DNA of 36,883 nt from JBFHFS01 sp041583495 (GCA_041583495.1 JBFHFS010000050.1:1-36883), one strand, 5' to 3'; counted from the first letter of the stretch, positions 1 through 8,720 are shown. Made by a program: numbers and translations. The notes: generated by a model from the sequence alone, not told the origin.

Positions 1-1
1 G

Positions 2-460
2 ATCATGCAAGGCAATACGGTTTCCAAGCAAGTCTTCGACGGGGAAAAAGGAAAAGTGATCTCTCCCATGGGCGAACAGGAAATACAAGGGGAGATGTTG
101 CAATACATGAAGGAAAGCGCTCTACTCTTCCCTGAACTGACATTTGCCACCAGAAAGGTGAAAATGGAGATTATGGGTGTTGAATCCATAGATGGAAAGG
201 AGCTCTATAAACTCAAAATCACTTCTCCCTCAGGAAAAAACAGCACCCTCTTTTTCGGTGTAAAGGATGGTCTTAAATACAAGGAAGTGGTGGATAGTCC
301 GCAGGGAAGTGTCTCCAGCCTTTACAACAACTATAAGAAAGTGGAAGGCATACTCCTTCCAATGACCTTGAAACAGACCATGGGACCCCAATCGTTCGAC
401 ATTGAGGTGAAGTCGGTGAAGGTGAACGAAGGAATTGAAGACAGTCGTTTTGCCCTCTAG
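2..460 (+). CDS. C-terminal part of an envelope protein with a LolA-like fold (partial)
   Basis: The reading frame is open to the left edge, so the ATG at base 5 need not be the true start and the gene is probably cut by the window. The 152 visible residues are rich in alternating polar and hydrophobic beta-strand patterns (for example VFDGEKGKVISPMGEQEIQG and YKLKITSPSGKNSTLFFG). They resemble the LolA-like beta-sheet domain that in Bacteroidota occurs alone or at the end of M16 (insulinase-type) peptidase homologues. No zinc-binding HxxEH motif is visible in this part. The gene ends just ahead of a strong terminator. The LolA-like fold is an inference from sequence pattern; whether a peptidase domain lies upstream cannot be seen. 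Confidence 0.55.
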   Translation: MMQGNTVSKQVFDGEKGKVISPMGEQEIQGEMLQYMKESALLFPELTFATRKVKMEIMGVESIDGKELYKLKITSPSGKNSTLFFGVKDGLKYKEVVDSPQGSVSSLYNNYKKVEGILLPMTLKQTMGPQSFDIEVKSVKVNEGIEDSRFAL

Positions 461-491
461 ATAAGAAAATCCCTCGTTTTTCTTTCCTCAT

Positions 492-527
492 AAAAAATAG
501 ACCTCCGTTTTGCAGGTCTATTTTTTT
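492..527 (+). terminator. Intrinsic terminator after the first gene
   Basis: The stem TAGACCT (498-504) pairs with AGGTCTA (514-520). It is extended by six A residues (492-497) facing a run of seven T residues (521-527). It lies 31 bases after the stop codon at 460 and would end the partial upstream gene. Because the arms are A-rich on the left and T-rich on the right, it could also work in reverse. Confidence 0.85.
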
Positions 528-540
528 CTTTCTATTTTTG
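508..540 (+). promoter_or_regulatory. Predicted Bacteroidota-type promoter for the tetR unit
   Basis: TTTTG ends at 512 and TATTTTTG lies at 533-540, 20 bases apart. This matches the Bacteroidota sigma-70 pattern TTG-N(about 19-21)-TAnnTTTG. The -33 part overlaps the loop and right arm of the upstream terminator. The predicted transcription start, about 7 bases past 540, falls inside the adjacent 20-bp palindrome. Confidence 0.5.
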
Positions 541-557
541 ACTGACCGGTCAGTCAA
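538..557. promoter_or_regulatory. Perfect 20-bp palindrome, probable TetR operator
   Basis: The sequence TTGACTGACCGGTCAGTCAA reads identically on both strands over all 20 bases. TetR-family repressors bind such palindromes, often close to their own gene, and this one lies 60 bases ahead of the TetR start. It overlaps the last bases of the predicted -7 element and the expected transcription start, where a bound repressor would block initiation. That it is the binding site of this TetR protein is inferred from position and symmetry. Confidence 0.75.
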
Positions 558-617
558 TTAAGCCCCGGCCAATCAGAAACCCTGCCAAAAAGAATCTTTC
601 ACCTTTTATTTAATGCC

Positions 618-1211
618 ATGAGTCACCCAGCCACTCAAAAGGCCCGAAACAAAGAGGAGAAACGAAAGCACATCCTCAACAAAGCACTGGAACTATTTGC
701 CGCTAATGGTTACCACACCACCAGCATGGCCCAACTGGCTCAGGTAGCCGGCATCTCAAAAGGTTCCATTTATAATTACTTCACCAGCAAGGAGGAGCTG
801 TTACGCTCGCTCATTTTTGAGACCTTTGAGCTCATTTTCGACATGATAGACCTCCACAAAAACGGCCGGTTAACCATCGCCGGGTTCTTAGGCATTTTCG
901 ACCGCCTCAAACAATCGATCACCTCCAATCAAAGGTTTTTGAGGCTCTACTTTTCAATTATTATGCAACCGCAGGTTCTTAGTTTATTGGAGAAAGAGCT
1001 GAGTGAAATCAGCAGCCCCTATCTCGAAGGCCTTGAAAGGTTCTTTGCAGACCATCATTTTTCGAATCCGGATCTTGAAGCCAAATACTTTGGCTCGTTA
1101 CTCGACGGGATCAGCCTCAATTATCTGTTAGACCCCGACCACTTCCCTCTCGACCAGGCCATCGAGCGCATGATGAATTACTACAGCACCCTCTTACTAA
1201 ACCCTGTTTAG
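618..1211 (+). CDS. TetR/AcrR-family transcriptional regulator
   Basis: This 197-residue protein has the standard TetR layout. An N-terminal helical DNA-binding domain covers about residues 15-62, with the helix-turn-helix at about 35-56 (TTSMAQLAQVAGISKGSIYNYF) followed by KEELL. A variable all-helical ligand domain follows. The ATG at 618 gives a normal-length N terminus. It is the first gene of a plus-strand run reaching 6471. The 73-base gap to the next gene shows no TAnnTTTG element, so the regulator and the transport genes may share one transcript controlled at the palindrome just upstream. The inducing ligand is unknown; a lipid or membrane-active compound would suit the neighbours, but this is inference. 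Confidence 0.93.
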   Translation: MSHPATQKARNKEEKRKHILNKALELFAANGYHTTSMAQLAQVAGISKGSIYNYFTSKEELLRSLIFETFELIFDMIDLHKNGRLTIAGFLGIFDRLKQSITSNQRFLRLYFSIIMQPQVLSLLEKELSEISSPYLEGLERFFADHHFSNPDLEAKYFGSLLDGISLNYLLDPDHFPLDQAIERMMNYYSTLLLNPV

Positions 1212-1284
1212 CAAAAAAACTCAGGTCTTACATAAAGCCACTCTAAAAGGATAGCCTTAGGTAAAACCACAACCAACAAAACCT

Positions 1285-2067
1285 ATGAATTCCCCCACAT
1301 TAAAATTCAGGCCCCTCCGGTTTTTCATCCTCACAGCGGCCTTATGGCTGGCGGGATGGACCACCTCACAGGCCCAGCTCACGGCCACCCAAATTGTAAG
1401 GATGGCCGATGACCTGATGCGCGGAAACAGCAGTTACTCCGAGATGGAGATGGAAATCGTCCGGCCCTCCTGGTCGCGCACCCTGAAATTTAAAGCCTGG
1501 GCCAAGGGCGATGATTATTCATTGCTGTACGTGACTTATCCGGCCCGGGAAGCAGGTCAGGTTTTCCTTAAGCGAAAACGGGAAATGTGGAACTTTGTGC
1601 CCTCCATCGACCGGATGATCAAAATCCCCCCCAGCATGATGATGCAGTCGTGGATGGGCTCGGATCTGACCAATGACGATCTGGTGAACGGAGCCTCAAT
1701 CGTTGCCGACTACGACCACTCGGTACTTCGCGAGGAGAGTATGAGCGGTCGCGATTGCTATGTCATTGAGATAGTGCCTCACGAGGATGCACCGGTCGTT
1801 TGGGGAAAGATCCTTTCGTGGATATCCAAAAAGGACTACCTCACCCTAAGAAATGAATACTACGATGAGGCAGACATACTGGTAAACGAAGAAATACTCG
1901 ATGAGATAAAAAATGTGGGGGATCGCACCATCCCTACCCGTTTTACCATGATCCCCGCCGATAAGAAGGGCCAAAAAACAACCATGAAGTTTGTAACCAT
2001 TAATTTTGAGACCAGAATTGAAGAGAGCTTTTTTTCCATCCAAAACATGAAAAGACTGCGAAACTAA
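1285..2067 (+). CDS. LolA-like outer-membrane lipoprotein-sorting protein (COG2834-type)
   Basis: The protein has 260 residues and a clear signal peptide, with a hydrophobic core at about residues 13-25 and probable cleavage after SQA near residue 30. The mature part resembles the exported LolA-like family with MTYPxxxxG-type strands, here LLYVTYPAREAGQVFLKRKREMW and FVPSIDRMIKIPPSMMMQSWMGSDLTNDDLV. That second segment is typical of the family members encoded beside LolCDE-like transporters. LolA folds are half-open beta-barrels that carry acyl chains across the periplasm. Here the protein would accept cargo from the permeases encoded next. The stop is 10 bases ahead of the first permease, consistent with one operon. 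The cargo is not known. Confidence 0.85.
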   Translation: MNSPTLKFRPLRFFILTAALWLAGWTTSQAQLTATQIVRMADDLMRGNSSYSEMEMEIVRPSWSRTLKFKAWAKGDDYSLLYVTYPAREAGQVFLKRKREMWNFVPSIDRMIKIPPSMMMQSWMGSDLTNDDLVNGASIVADYDHSVLREESMSGRDCYVIEIVPHEDAPVVWGKILSWISKKDYLTLRNEYYDEADILVNEEILDEIKNVGDRTIPTRFTMIPADKKGQKTTMKFVTINFETRIEESFFSIQNMKRLRN

Positions 2068-2077
2068 AAAAACTGCT

Positions 2078-3289
2078 ATGAGCATATTCAAGATGGCCTG
2101 GCGCAATCTCTGGCGAAACAAAAGGCGAACACTAATCACTGTTTCATCTGTCTTTTTCGGGGTAATTTTTTCCGCTCTGATGGGCTCGATGCAGGAAGGC
2201 TCTTACCAAAAGATGGTGGAGAATGTAGTGCGATTCTATGCCGGGCATGCCCAAATACAAAACACGGAATACAAGAACAACGAATCGATCAACAACTCTT
2301 TTATCGCAACCGACAGCCTAACCGGATGGCTGAACGCGCAGGATGGCCTCTTGCTTTTGGTACCCCGGCTGGAGAGTTATGCCCTTGCCTCATCGGGCAA
2401 TCAAACGGAGGGGGTTATGGTGATGGGCGTCGACCCGGCATTGGAGGACAGCATGACCAGCCTCTCGGACAAGATAATCGACGGGCACTATCTTAAACCC
2501 AACGGGGTACTGGTAGGGGAAAAGCTGGCCCAAAACTTAAACCTGCTTCCCGGCGACACCCTGATACTGCTCAGCCAGGGCTACCACGGCATAAGTGCCG
2601 CCGGCAAATACCCTGTTGCGGGGCTTTTCAGCCAACCCAACCCGGAGTTGAACCGCCGGTTGGTATACATGACTCTGAGCGATTGTCAACAACTGTTTTC
2701 AGCCACTAACCGCATTACCTCTTTGGCCCTGGTTGCCCAAAGTCAGGGAAAGATGGATGAAACGCTGCCTCTCATCCGGCACTACCTGAACCGGGAGATG
2801 ACCGTACGTTCCTGGCAGGAGATGTTCCCTGCTGTACTTCAACAAATAGAGAGTGACCGGGCCACGGCGTGGATTATGAAACTCATCCTTTACCTGGTCA
2901 TTGCCTTTGGCATCTTAGGCACGGTGGTTATGATGATGGCCGAACGCAAACACGAGTTCAGCGTGATGGTGGCGATCGGCATGTTTCGCTGGCGCCTGGC
3001 CGTCATGCTCTTCATTGAAATCATGTGGATAGCCCTTTTGGGCGTCGTCACGGGCCTCATTGGCACTTTCCCCGTGATTGGCTGGTTCGTACACCATCCC
3101 ATACCCATCACCGGCCAGGGAGGGCAATGGATGGAAAACTTAGGGTTTGAGCCCTTCATGTTTTTTGCCTGGGATCTGAATGTCTTTTTGCAACAAATGC
3201 TGGTGGTGTTTACCATGACACTGTTGCTTTCGCTCTACCCTTTTGCACGGGCTTTTAAAATCAACCCGGCCGTAGGGGTAAACAACTAA
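2078..3289 (+). CDS. ABC transporter permease, LolC/E-MacB-FtsX type (first copy)
   Basis: This protein of 403 residues starts MSIFKMAWRNLWRNKRRT, the usual cytoplasmic amphipathic leader of the family. One membrane segment follows at about residues 18-40, then a large periplasmic domain of roughly 220 residues, then three membrane segments in the C-terminal third (about 265-285, 305-340 and 370-395). It ends in a PFARAFKINPAVGV tail like the coupling region of LolC/E. Such permeases lift lipid-anchored or amphiphilic substrates out of the outer leaflet rather than forming a channel. It pairs with the second permease at 3336 and the ATPase at 4628. The substrate cannot be read from the sequence. 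Confidence 0.88.
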   Translation: MSIFKMAWRNLWRNKRRTLITVSSVFFGVIFSALMGSMQEGSYQKMVENVVRFYAGHAQIQNTEYKNNESINNSFIATDSLTGWLNAQDGLLLLVPRLESYALASSGNQTEGVMVMGVDPALEDSMTSLSDKIIDGHYLKPNGVLVGEKLAQNLNLLPGDTLILLSQGYHGISAAGKYPVAGLFSQPNPELNRRLVYMTLSDCQQLFSATNRITSLALVAQSQGKMDETLPLIRHYLNREMTVRSWQEMFPAVLQQIESDRATAWIMKLILYLVIAFGILGTVVMMMAERKHEFSVMVAIGMFRWRLAVMLFIEIMWIALLGVVTGLIGTFPVIGWFVHHPIPITGQGGQWMENLGFEPFMFFAWDLNVFLQQMLVVFTMTLLLSLYPFARAFKINPAVGVNN

Positions 3290-3335
3290 GAGTCTCCTGA
3301 TGGGCACAAATTAAAAACAACAAAAAGCTATCCTT

Positions 3336-4547
3336 ATGCTAATCAAAATCGCCTGGCGAAATATTTGGCGCAGTCCCATACGAAGCTGGATCATCATTTT
3401 GGCACTGACCGTAGGCATGTTTGCAGGCCTTTTCACCTCGACCTTTATCAATGGGTGGATGCAGCAGCGATTGCGCGACGGCGTGGAAACCGAGACAGGC
3501 CACCTTCAGGTATTCCGAAGAGGATACACTGACAGCGGAGAGCTGGCACTCTTTTTCGACTCCGGAGAGGCCCTTTCTGCCGCAAACAATGAGGCCATAT
3601 CAGCCCTCTCCCGCCGCGTGGTGGTTCAGGCCATGGCTGCTTCGGCCGAGACGGCGCGAGGGGTTAAAGCCTTTGGCGTGGATCCTGCCGCCGAAGGAGG
3701 GGTCTTAAACCTGCCGGGCAAAATCATCAAAGGTACCTGGTTTGAGAGTCCCTATTCAAACCCCGTGGTGATCGGAGAGAAACTGGCTGAACAGCTGAAA
3801 CTGGATCTCCGCTCCAGACTGGTTTTAAGATTCCAGGACCTTGACGGAACGCTCACGGGAGGGGCCTTTCGTGTGGTGGGCATTTTCAGAACCAGCAATA
3901 CCAGCTTCGACGGAGCAAATGTATGGGTGCCTGACAAAAATCTCCTGAGCCTTGTTGGGATGCCCCCGGGATCGTTTCACTCGCTCATCGTAAGGCTGAA
4001 GGACTCCGACACAACCGTCCCCGTAAAAAATCAATTATCCAAAACCCTCCCCGACGCAGAAGTTCTTTCCTGGAAAGAGATCAGTCCCGAATTGGGCTAC
4101 ATAACAGAGCTGAGTAACATGTACCTGTACATTTTCGTGGTCATCATTTTGCTGGCACTGGGATTCGGCATCATCAACACCATGCTGATGGTGGTTCTGG
4201 AACGGGTTCGGGAAATTGGCATGCTCATGGCCGTGGGGATGAGCAGAATACGCATTTTTTTGATGATCATCCTGGAAACCCTGCTCCTCTCCCTTTTTGG
4301 GGGAATAATGGGAATCGGGCTGGGACTCCTGGTGGTATGGCGTCTCTCCTATTCCGGCATAGACCTGTCGGTATGGGGGGAGGGGCTCACCCAAATGGGG
4401 TTCAACCCAATTGTGTACCCGGTTTGGGACGCCACCCTTGTAATAACCATAGGGGTGATGGTGTTTATTACCGGCATTTTGGCAGCACTGTATCCTGCCT
4501 GGAAGGCACTTCGCCTTAATCCCTCGGAAGCCATCCGGATGATCTAG
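3336..4547 (+). CDS. ABC transporter permease, LolC/E-MacB-FtsX type (second copy)
   Basis: It is also exactly 403 residues, with the same plan: an N-terminal WRNIWRSPIRSW leader, one membrane segment at about 15-40, a periplasmic domain to about 265, three C-terminal membrane segments, and an ALYPAWKALRLNPSEAIRMI tail. The segment VVLERVREIGMLMAVGMSR is the conserved cytoplasmic loop that contacts the ATPase. The two permeases have clearly diverged in sequence, so a heterodimer like LolC plus LolE is the likely form. The gap to the first permease is 46 bases. Confidence 0.9.
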   Translation: MLIKIAWRNIWRSPIRSWIIILALTVGMFAGLFTSTFINGWMQQRLRDGVETETGHLQVFRRGYTDSGELALFFDSGEALSAANNEAISALSRRVVVQAMAASAETARGVKAFGVDPAAEGGVLNLPGKIIKGTWFESPYSNPVVIGEKLAEQLKLDLRSRLVLRFQDLDGTLTGGAFRVVGIFRTSNTSFDGANVWVPDKNLLSLVGMPPGSFHSLIVRLKDSDTTVPVKNQLSKTLPDAEVLSWKEISPELGYITELSNMYLYIFVVIILLALGFGIINTMLMVVLERVREIGMLMAVGMSRIRIFLMIILETLLLSLFGGIMGIGLGLLVVWRLSYSGIDLSVWGEGLTQMGFNPIVYPVWDATLVITIGVMVFITGILAALYPAWKALRLNPSEAIRMI

Positions 4548-4558
4548 GGTATTGATGA

Positions 4559-4574
4559 ATGGCCAACAGGCCAT
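4559..4574 (+). other. Small hairpin between permease and ATPase genes
   Basis: ATGGCC (4559-4564) and GGCCAT (4569-4574) form a 6-bp stem with an AACA loop inside the 80-base gap. No T-run follows, so it is not a normal terminator. It could adjust message stability or expression of the ATPase, or be chance. Confidence 0.3.
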
Positions 4575-4627
4575 CCACAGCCGGGAAGGAGCGTTTTTAT
4601 AAATCCAAAGCACTAAATTAAAACACT

Positions 4628-5320
4628 ATGTCCATCATTTCCATCTCCGAACTCTACAAGACCTATGATTCCAGCCAGGTGCCGGTGCATGCGCTCAACG
4701 GAGTTAACCTCTCCTTCGAGGAGGGAGAATTTGCGGCTATCGTTGGCCCCTCGGGATCGGGGAAAACCACTTTACTGAACCTCCTGGGAGGTCTTGACGA
4801 ACCCACCTCCGGGCATATCGTGGTGAGTGGGAGTGAGATCAACCGCCTCTCTTCGGCCCACAAGATTCGCTTCAGGCTCCAACACATCGGGTTTATCTTC
4901 CAGGCATACAACCTCATTCCGGTACTCACGGCCCGTGAAAACATTGAATTCATCCTTGAGCTCCAGGGGGTCGCTAAAAAACAACGCCGTTTGCGCAGTG
5001 ATGAATTACTCCAGGCAGTGGGCATTCCCGAAAAGGCCGACATCCGCCCCCGCCAGCTATCGGGGGGTCAACAACAGCGGGTCGCCGTAGCCAGGGCTTT
5101 GGCCTCGCACCCTCGTTTCATTCTGGCCGATGAACCCACTGCAAACCTGGACTCCACCTCGGCAGGGAATCTCCTCGAGATAATGGAACAACTCAACCAA
5201 AAAGAAAAAACAACCTTCATTTTTTCCACACACGACCCCAGGGTGGTTCAAAAAGCGCGACGAGTCATCACCCTTGAAGACGGACGCATCCAATCGGACC
5301 GGGTCAACACCCCTGCCTAA
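4628..5320 (+). CDS. ABC transporter ATP-binding protein, LolD/MacB type
   Basis: The 230-residue protein is a complete nucleotide-binding domain. Walker A is GPSGSGKT at residues 40-47, the Q-loop is Q92 in FIFQAYNLIPVLTA, the signature LSGGQ is at 144-148, Walker B ILADEP is at 165-170, the D-loop is NLDS, and the switch histidine lies in STHDPR. The AYNLIPVLTARENIEF stretch is typical of the LolD/MacB/FtsE branch. It powers the two permeases encoded just upstream. The barrel gene starts 11 bases after the stop, so these genes are very probably cotranscribed. Confidence 0.95.
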   Translation: MSIISISELYKTYDSSQVPVHALNGVNLSFEEGEFAAIVGPSGSGKTTLLNLLGGLDEPTSGHIVVSGSEINRLSSAHKIRFRLQHIGFIFQAYNLIPVLTARENIEFILELQGVAKKQRRLRSDELLQAVGIPEKADIRPRQLSGGQQQRVAVARALASHPRFILADEPTANLDSTSAGNLLEIMEQLNQKEKTTFIFSTHDPRVVQKARRVITLEDGRIQSDRVNTPA

Positions 5321-5331
5321 ACCAAAGAACC

Positions 5332-6471
5332 ATGAGCCTTAGGAAGATTCTTACAATTGTACTATTCACCACCGGTTTTACCAGCCTGATGGCCCAGCTC
5401 CAGACCAAGGGTTATGTGGGTCTCATGCCCTCTCACTATTATTATCAACAAACCCATGAAGGCTATTGGGATAACCTTTTGCACAACCGGATAAATCTAA
5501 GCTATGACTTCTCCCGGACCTTTACTGGTGTTCTTCAGGTACGCACGCGGTTACTATGGGGCGAGACCATTTCCCGGATTCCCGGCTATGCCACTCTTCT
5601 CAACACCGATAATGGCTGGGCCGATCTATCGGTCAATCTGGTCTCCGGATCCTCGGCCATTCTCAACACGACCATCGACCGCCTGTGGTTTGATGTGACC
5701 CAAGGGCCCCTTCAGTTCAGGATAGGCCGTCAACGCATCAACTGGGGACAGAGCATGGTTTGGAACCCCAACGATCTCTTCAATGCCTACTCGTTTTTCG
5801 ACTTCGACTACCCCGAGCGGCCCGGGATAGATGGACTAAGGGTTCAATACTATACGGGAACCACCTCCCTTTCCGAAGGGGTTTTTAAGATAGACCGCCT
5901 CAACCGCAAGACCATGGCCCTGCGGCACAGGTTTAATGCCGGGGGTTACGATTGGCAGTTGATGGCCGGCCGATTAAACGATTCGGATTGGGTGGGCGGC
6001 ATGGGTTGGTCGGGACACCTGAAAAATGCCGGGTTTTACGGTGAAGTCACCAACATCTTCCCTGATGAGGAAGGAGTCCAATCCATTTTGGTGACCTCCA
6101 TGGGGGCCGATTACACCTTCCCAAATTCCCTGTCGGTAAGGATGGAGGTGCTTTACAGCAGTAATCTTCCGGTTAAGACAGGCGACTTTTCACAGTTGAT
6201 TACCGGAGAAGCTTCGGTAAAAAACCTGAGTGTGGCACGCTATTCGTGCTTTGCTTCGGTACAATACCCATTTACCCCTCTGTTCAGCGGCTCCCTTTCG
6301 GGAATGCTTTTTCCCGGGAGTTTCGGGTGGTACCTGGGTCCCACCCTGGAATACTCATTAAAGAATAATCTCTTCCTGTCGTTCTATGGGAACCTATTTC
6401 GGTCGAATCCACTCAACAGCGGCCCCTCCTCCTATATGCAGGAAACCCTTCGGCTGAAATGGCATTTTTAA
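5332..6471 (+). CDS. Outer-membrane beta-barrel protein at the end of the Lol-like export unit
   Basis: The 379-residue protein has a signal peptide (hydrophobic core at about residues 6-20, cleavage near MAQ at 20-22) and then many short amphipathic strands with aromatic girdles. It ends in LRLKWHF; a C-terminal phenylalanine is the usual insertion signal for Bam-dependent barrels. The segment FDVTQGPLQFRIGRQRINWGQ, followed by NPNDLFNAYSFFDFDYPERPGIDG, resembles DUF1302-like and alginate-export-like porins. Its gene is tightly linked to the ABC transporter, so it may receive material carried by the LolA-like protein. That role is inferred from context. It ends 26 bases from the convergent dxs stop. 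Confidence 0.8.
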   Translation: MSLRKILTIVLFTTGFTSLMAQLQTKGYVGLMPSHYYYQQTHEGYWDNLLHNRINLSYDFSRTFTGVLQVRTRLLWGETISRIPGYATLLNTDNGWADLSVNLVSGSSAILNTTIDRLWFDVTQGPLQFRIGRQRINWGQSMVWNPNDLFNAYSFFDFDYPERPGIDGLRVQYYTGTTSLSEGVFKIDRLNRKTMALRHRFNAGGYDWQLMAGRLNDSDWVGGMGWSGHLKNAGFYGEVTNIFPDEEGVQSILVTSMGADYTFPNSLSVRMEVLYSSNLPVKTGDFSQLITGEASVKNLSVARYSCFASVQYPFTPLFSGSLSGMLFPGSFGWYLGPTLEYSLKNNLFLSFYGNLFRSNPLNSGPSSYMQETLRLKWHF

Positions 6472-6497
6472 GATAGCGAAAATTGTAATGGGGAATT

Positions 6498-8441
6498 TTA
6501 CTTGACTGACCTGGGATATGTCTCGGGATGCTTTTGTTTAACCATCTCTCGGGCGGTCTGGCGGATATTTTCCATATCGAACCCACACTCCCCATAGAGC
6601 TCGGTTTGAGTCCCATGCTCAATGAATACATCGGGGATCCCCAACCGCTTTACCGTAGCCCGGTAACCACTCTCCACCATGAATTCAATCACAGCGGTCC
6701 CCATTCCACCAACAATGGTCCCATCTTCGATGGTAATCACCTGGTCATAATGGCTAAACACTTCATGCAGCAACTCTTCATCCAGAGGCTTTACGAAACG
6801 CATATCGTAGTGTCCGGCCTGAATCCCTTCTTCCTCCAGTTGGGCAACAACCCGTTGAACCTTGACCCCAATAGGGCCAATGGTAAGAAACACCAAATCG
6901 GAGCCCTTGCTCAAGCGGCGACCGGTGCCGACCGTAATCTCCCGGAACGGCGTTTGCCAGTCCACAAGGCTGCCTACCCCACGGGGATATCGAATGGAGA
7001 AGGGGCCCTTGTCGGGCAGTTGGGCGGTATACATCAAATTACGCATTTCCGACTCATCCATGGGAGACGAAATCACCATGTTGGGAACGGTTCTAAAGAA
7101 GGCCAGATCGTAAGCCCCATGATGAGTGGCCCCATCGGCACCCACCAGGCCACCCCGGTCGAGACAGAAGACCACATTCAGATTTTGAAGAGCCACATCG
7201 TGAATCACCTGATCGAAAGCCCTTTGCATAAAGGTGGAGTAGATGTTACAAAAAGGCAGCTGGCCCGAAATAGCCAGCCCTGCAGAGAAGGTCACGGCAT
7301 GCTGCTCAGCGATGCCCACATCAAAGGCACGATCGGGCATTTGTTCCATCATCAAATTAAGGCTGCAACCCGATGGCATGGCCGGGGTAATGCCCACGAT
7401 TTTGTCATTCATCCGGGCCAGCTCGATGATGGTATAACCAAACACATCCTGAAACTTTGGCGCCCGGGGTGTCTGAGATCTGGTTTCAACAAAACGCCCG
7501 GTATGTTTATCAAATTGACCCCCCGTGGCGTGCCAGGCGGTCTGGTTCTCCTCCGCCAATTTAAAACCTTTTCCTTTTTTGGTAATAACATGCAGGACTT
7601 TGGGGCCGGGAATAGCCTTCAGGTCTCTCAGTACTTTGGTGAGATACTCCACGTCGTGCCCGTCGACAGGGCCGAAATAGCGTATTCCAAGGCCCTCAAA
7701 AATATTGGCCTGCTTGGTCAACAGTACTTTGATGCTGTTGTTGATCTTGGCTATCAGCTCCCGGGAACGAAGGCCACCGGATTTAAATTTGCCCAGTGCT
7801 GTAAAAACCTCTCGCCTCAGCTTATTATAGGTCTTACTGGTGGCAATATCCAGCAAATATTCACTAAACCCGCCCACATTGGGATCGATGGCCATATTGT
7901 TATCGTTCAGGATCACCAGCATATCGGCTTTGGTGGCCGCCATATTGTTTAAGCCCTCAAAGGCCAGCCCTGCAGTCATGGCCCCATCCCCGATAACGGC
8001 CACTATTTTCCGGTCTAATTCTCCTTTTCGGCGCCGTGCAATGGCCATCCCCAGTGCAGCAGAAATGGAGGTAGAAGAATGACCCACGCCAAAGGCATCG
8101 TATTCACTCTCAAAAATATTGGGAAAGCCACTGATGCCATGCCGCTTACGATTGGTGCCAAACTGGTCTCTTCGACCCGTCAGAATCTTATGACCATAAG
8201 CCTGATGCCCCACGTCCCACACGAGTTTATCATAGGGTGTGTTAAAAACATAATGCAAGGCCACCGTGAGCTCCACCACTCCAAGACTGGCCCCGAAGTG
8301 ACCCGGGTTGCAGGATACAGCATCAATAATGAACTCCCTAAGCTCGCGGCATAGTTCAGGAAGCACCTCGGAGGGTAACTTGCGCAAATCCTCAGGCTTA
8401 TTTATAGTATCCAGCAAAATTTTTCGAGCCTCCTCCTTCAT
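6498..8441 (-). CDS. dxs: 1-deoxy-D-xylulose-5-phosphate synthase
   Basis: It condenses pyruvate and glyceraldehyde 3-phosphate, using thiamine diphosphate and magnesium, in the first step of the MEP isoprenoid pathway. Visible family blocks include HYVFNTPYDKLVWDVGHQAYGHKILTGR, FGVGHSSTSISAALGMA, the thiamine-binding GDGAMTAGLAFEGLNN, the glutamate-containing VGIAEQHAVTFSAGLA, and LDRGGLVGADGATHHGAYDLAFFR. From the ATG at 8441 the protein is 647 residues and begins a few residues before LLDTINKPEDLRKL, as in relatives. Two upstream in-frame starts, TTG at 8495 and ATG at 8489, add an unconserved extension of 16-18 residues. It appears monocistronic with its own -7 element at 8516-8523. Confidence 0.97.
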   Translation of the reverse strand: MKEEARKILLDTINKPEDLRKLPSEVLPELCRELREFIIDAVSCNPGHFGASLGVVELTVALHYVFNTPYDKLVWDVGHQAYGHKILTGRRDQFGTNRKRHGISGFPNIFESEYDAFGVGHSSTSISAALGMAIARRRKGELDRKIVAVIGDGAMTAGLAFEGLNNMAATKADMLVILNDNNMAIDPNVGGFSEYLLDIATSKTYNKLRREVFTALGKFKSGGLRSRELIAKINNSIKVLLTKQANIFEGLGIRYFGPVDGHDVEYLTKVLRDLKAIPGPKVLHVITKKGKGFKLAEENQTAWHATGGQFDKHTGRFVETRSQTPRAPKFQDVFGYTIIELARMNDKIVGITPAMPSGCSLNLMMEQMPDRAFDVGIAEQHAVTFSAGLAISGQLPFCNIYSTFMQRAFDQVIHDVALQNLNVVFCLDRGGLVGADGATHHGAYDLAFFRTVPNMVISSPMDESEMRNLMYTAQLPDKGPFSIRYPRGVGSLVDWQTPFREITVGTGRRLSKGSDLVFLTIGPIGVKVQRVVAQLEEEGIQAGHYDMRFVKPLDEELLHEVFSHYDQVITIEDGTIVGGMGTAVIEFMVESGYRATVKRLGIPDVFIEHGTQTELYGECGFDMENIRQTAREMVKQKHPETYPRSVK

Positions 8442-8515
8442 TTTAGGGTCCTGTTTAATTGGTCTGCCGCTCCGGGAAGGGCATGGCATAACCAAATATC
8501 TCTAGATCTAAGGTA

Positions 8516-8523
8516 CAAAGATA
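8516..8523 (-). promoter_or_regulatory. -7 element of the dxs promoter
   Basis: On the minus strand the bases read TATCTTTG, a full match to TAnnTTTG. No TTG lies at the ideal distance; the nearest is about 27 bases upstream. The predicted transcript would begin near 8509, ahead of all candidate dxs starts. The 380-base region 8442-8821 holds this element, the divergent one at 8713 and no convincing gene. Confidence 0.5.
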
Positions 8524-8712
8524 AGATAATCCGGGATTAGTCGTTCGAACCAAGGCGAACTATCGGCCGGCTAATTGGTTTCTAAAACGAATGAAATGCG
8601 ATCCTATCCCACTACAAAATACAATTATAAACATTAATATGGCTCATTTTTGGGTAGATTTATTCACCTCACTATTTTCACAAACACTGCTTTTATCGTC
8701 TGGGCAATTTTC

Positions 8713-8720
8713 TATCTTTG
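8713..8720 (+). promoter_or_regulatory. -7 element of the OmpA-lipoprotein/radical SAM operon
   Basis: TATCTTTG on the plus strand fully matches TAnnTTTG and lies 101 bases before the ATG at 8822. No clear TTG lies at the normal distance. It leaves an untranslated leader of about 95 bases. Confidence 0.45.

Noticed and set aside
6502..6511. TTGACTGACC, an exact half of the tetR palindrome
   Set aside because: Only one half is present, and it lies at the dxs stop codon between convergent genes; probably chance.
6528..7952. Long plus-strand open frame of 474 codons opposite dxs
   Set aside because: It is fully antisense to a clear dxs gene and its translation has no family pattern.
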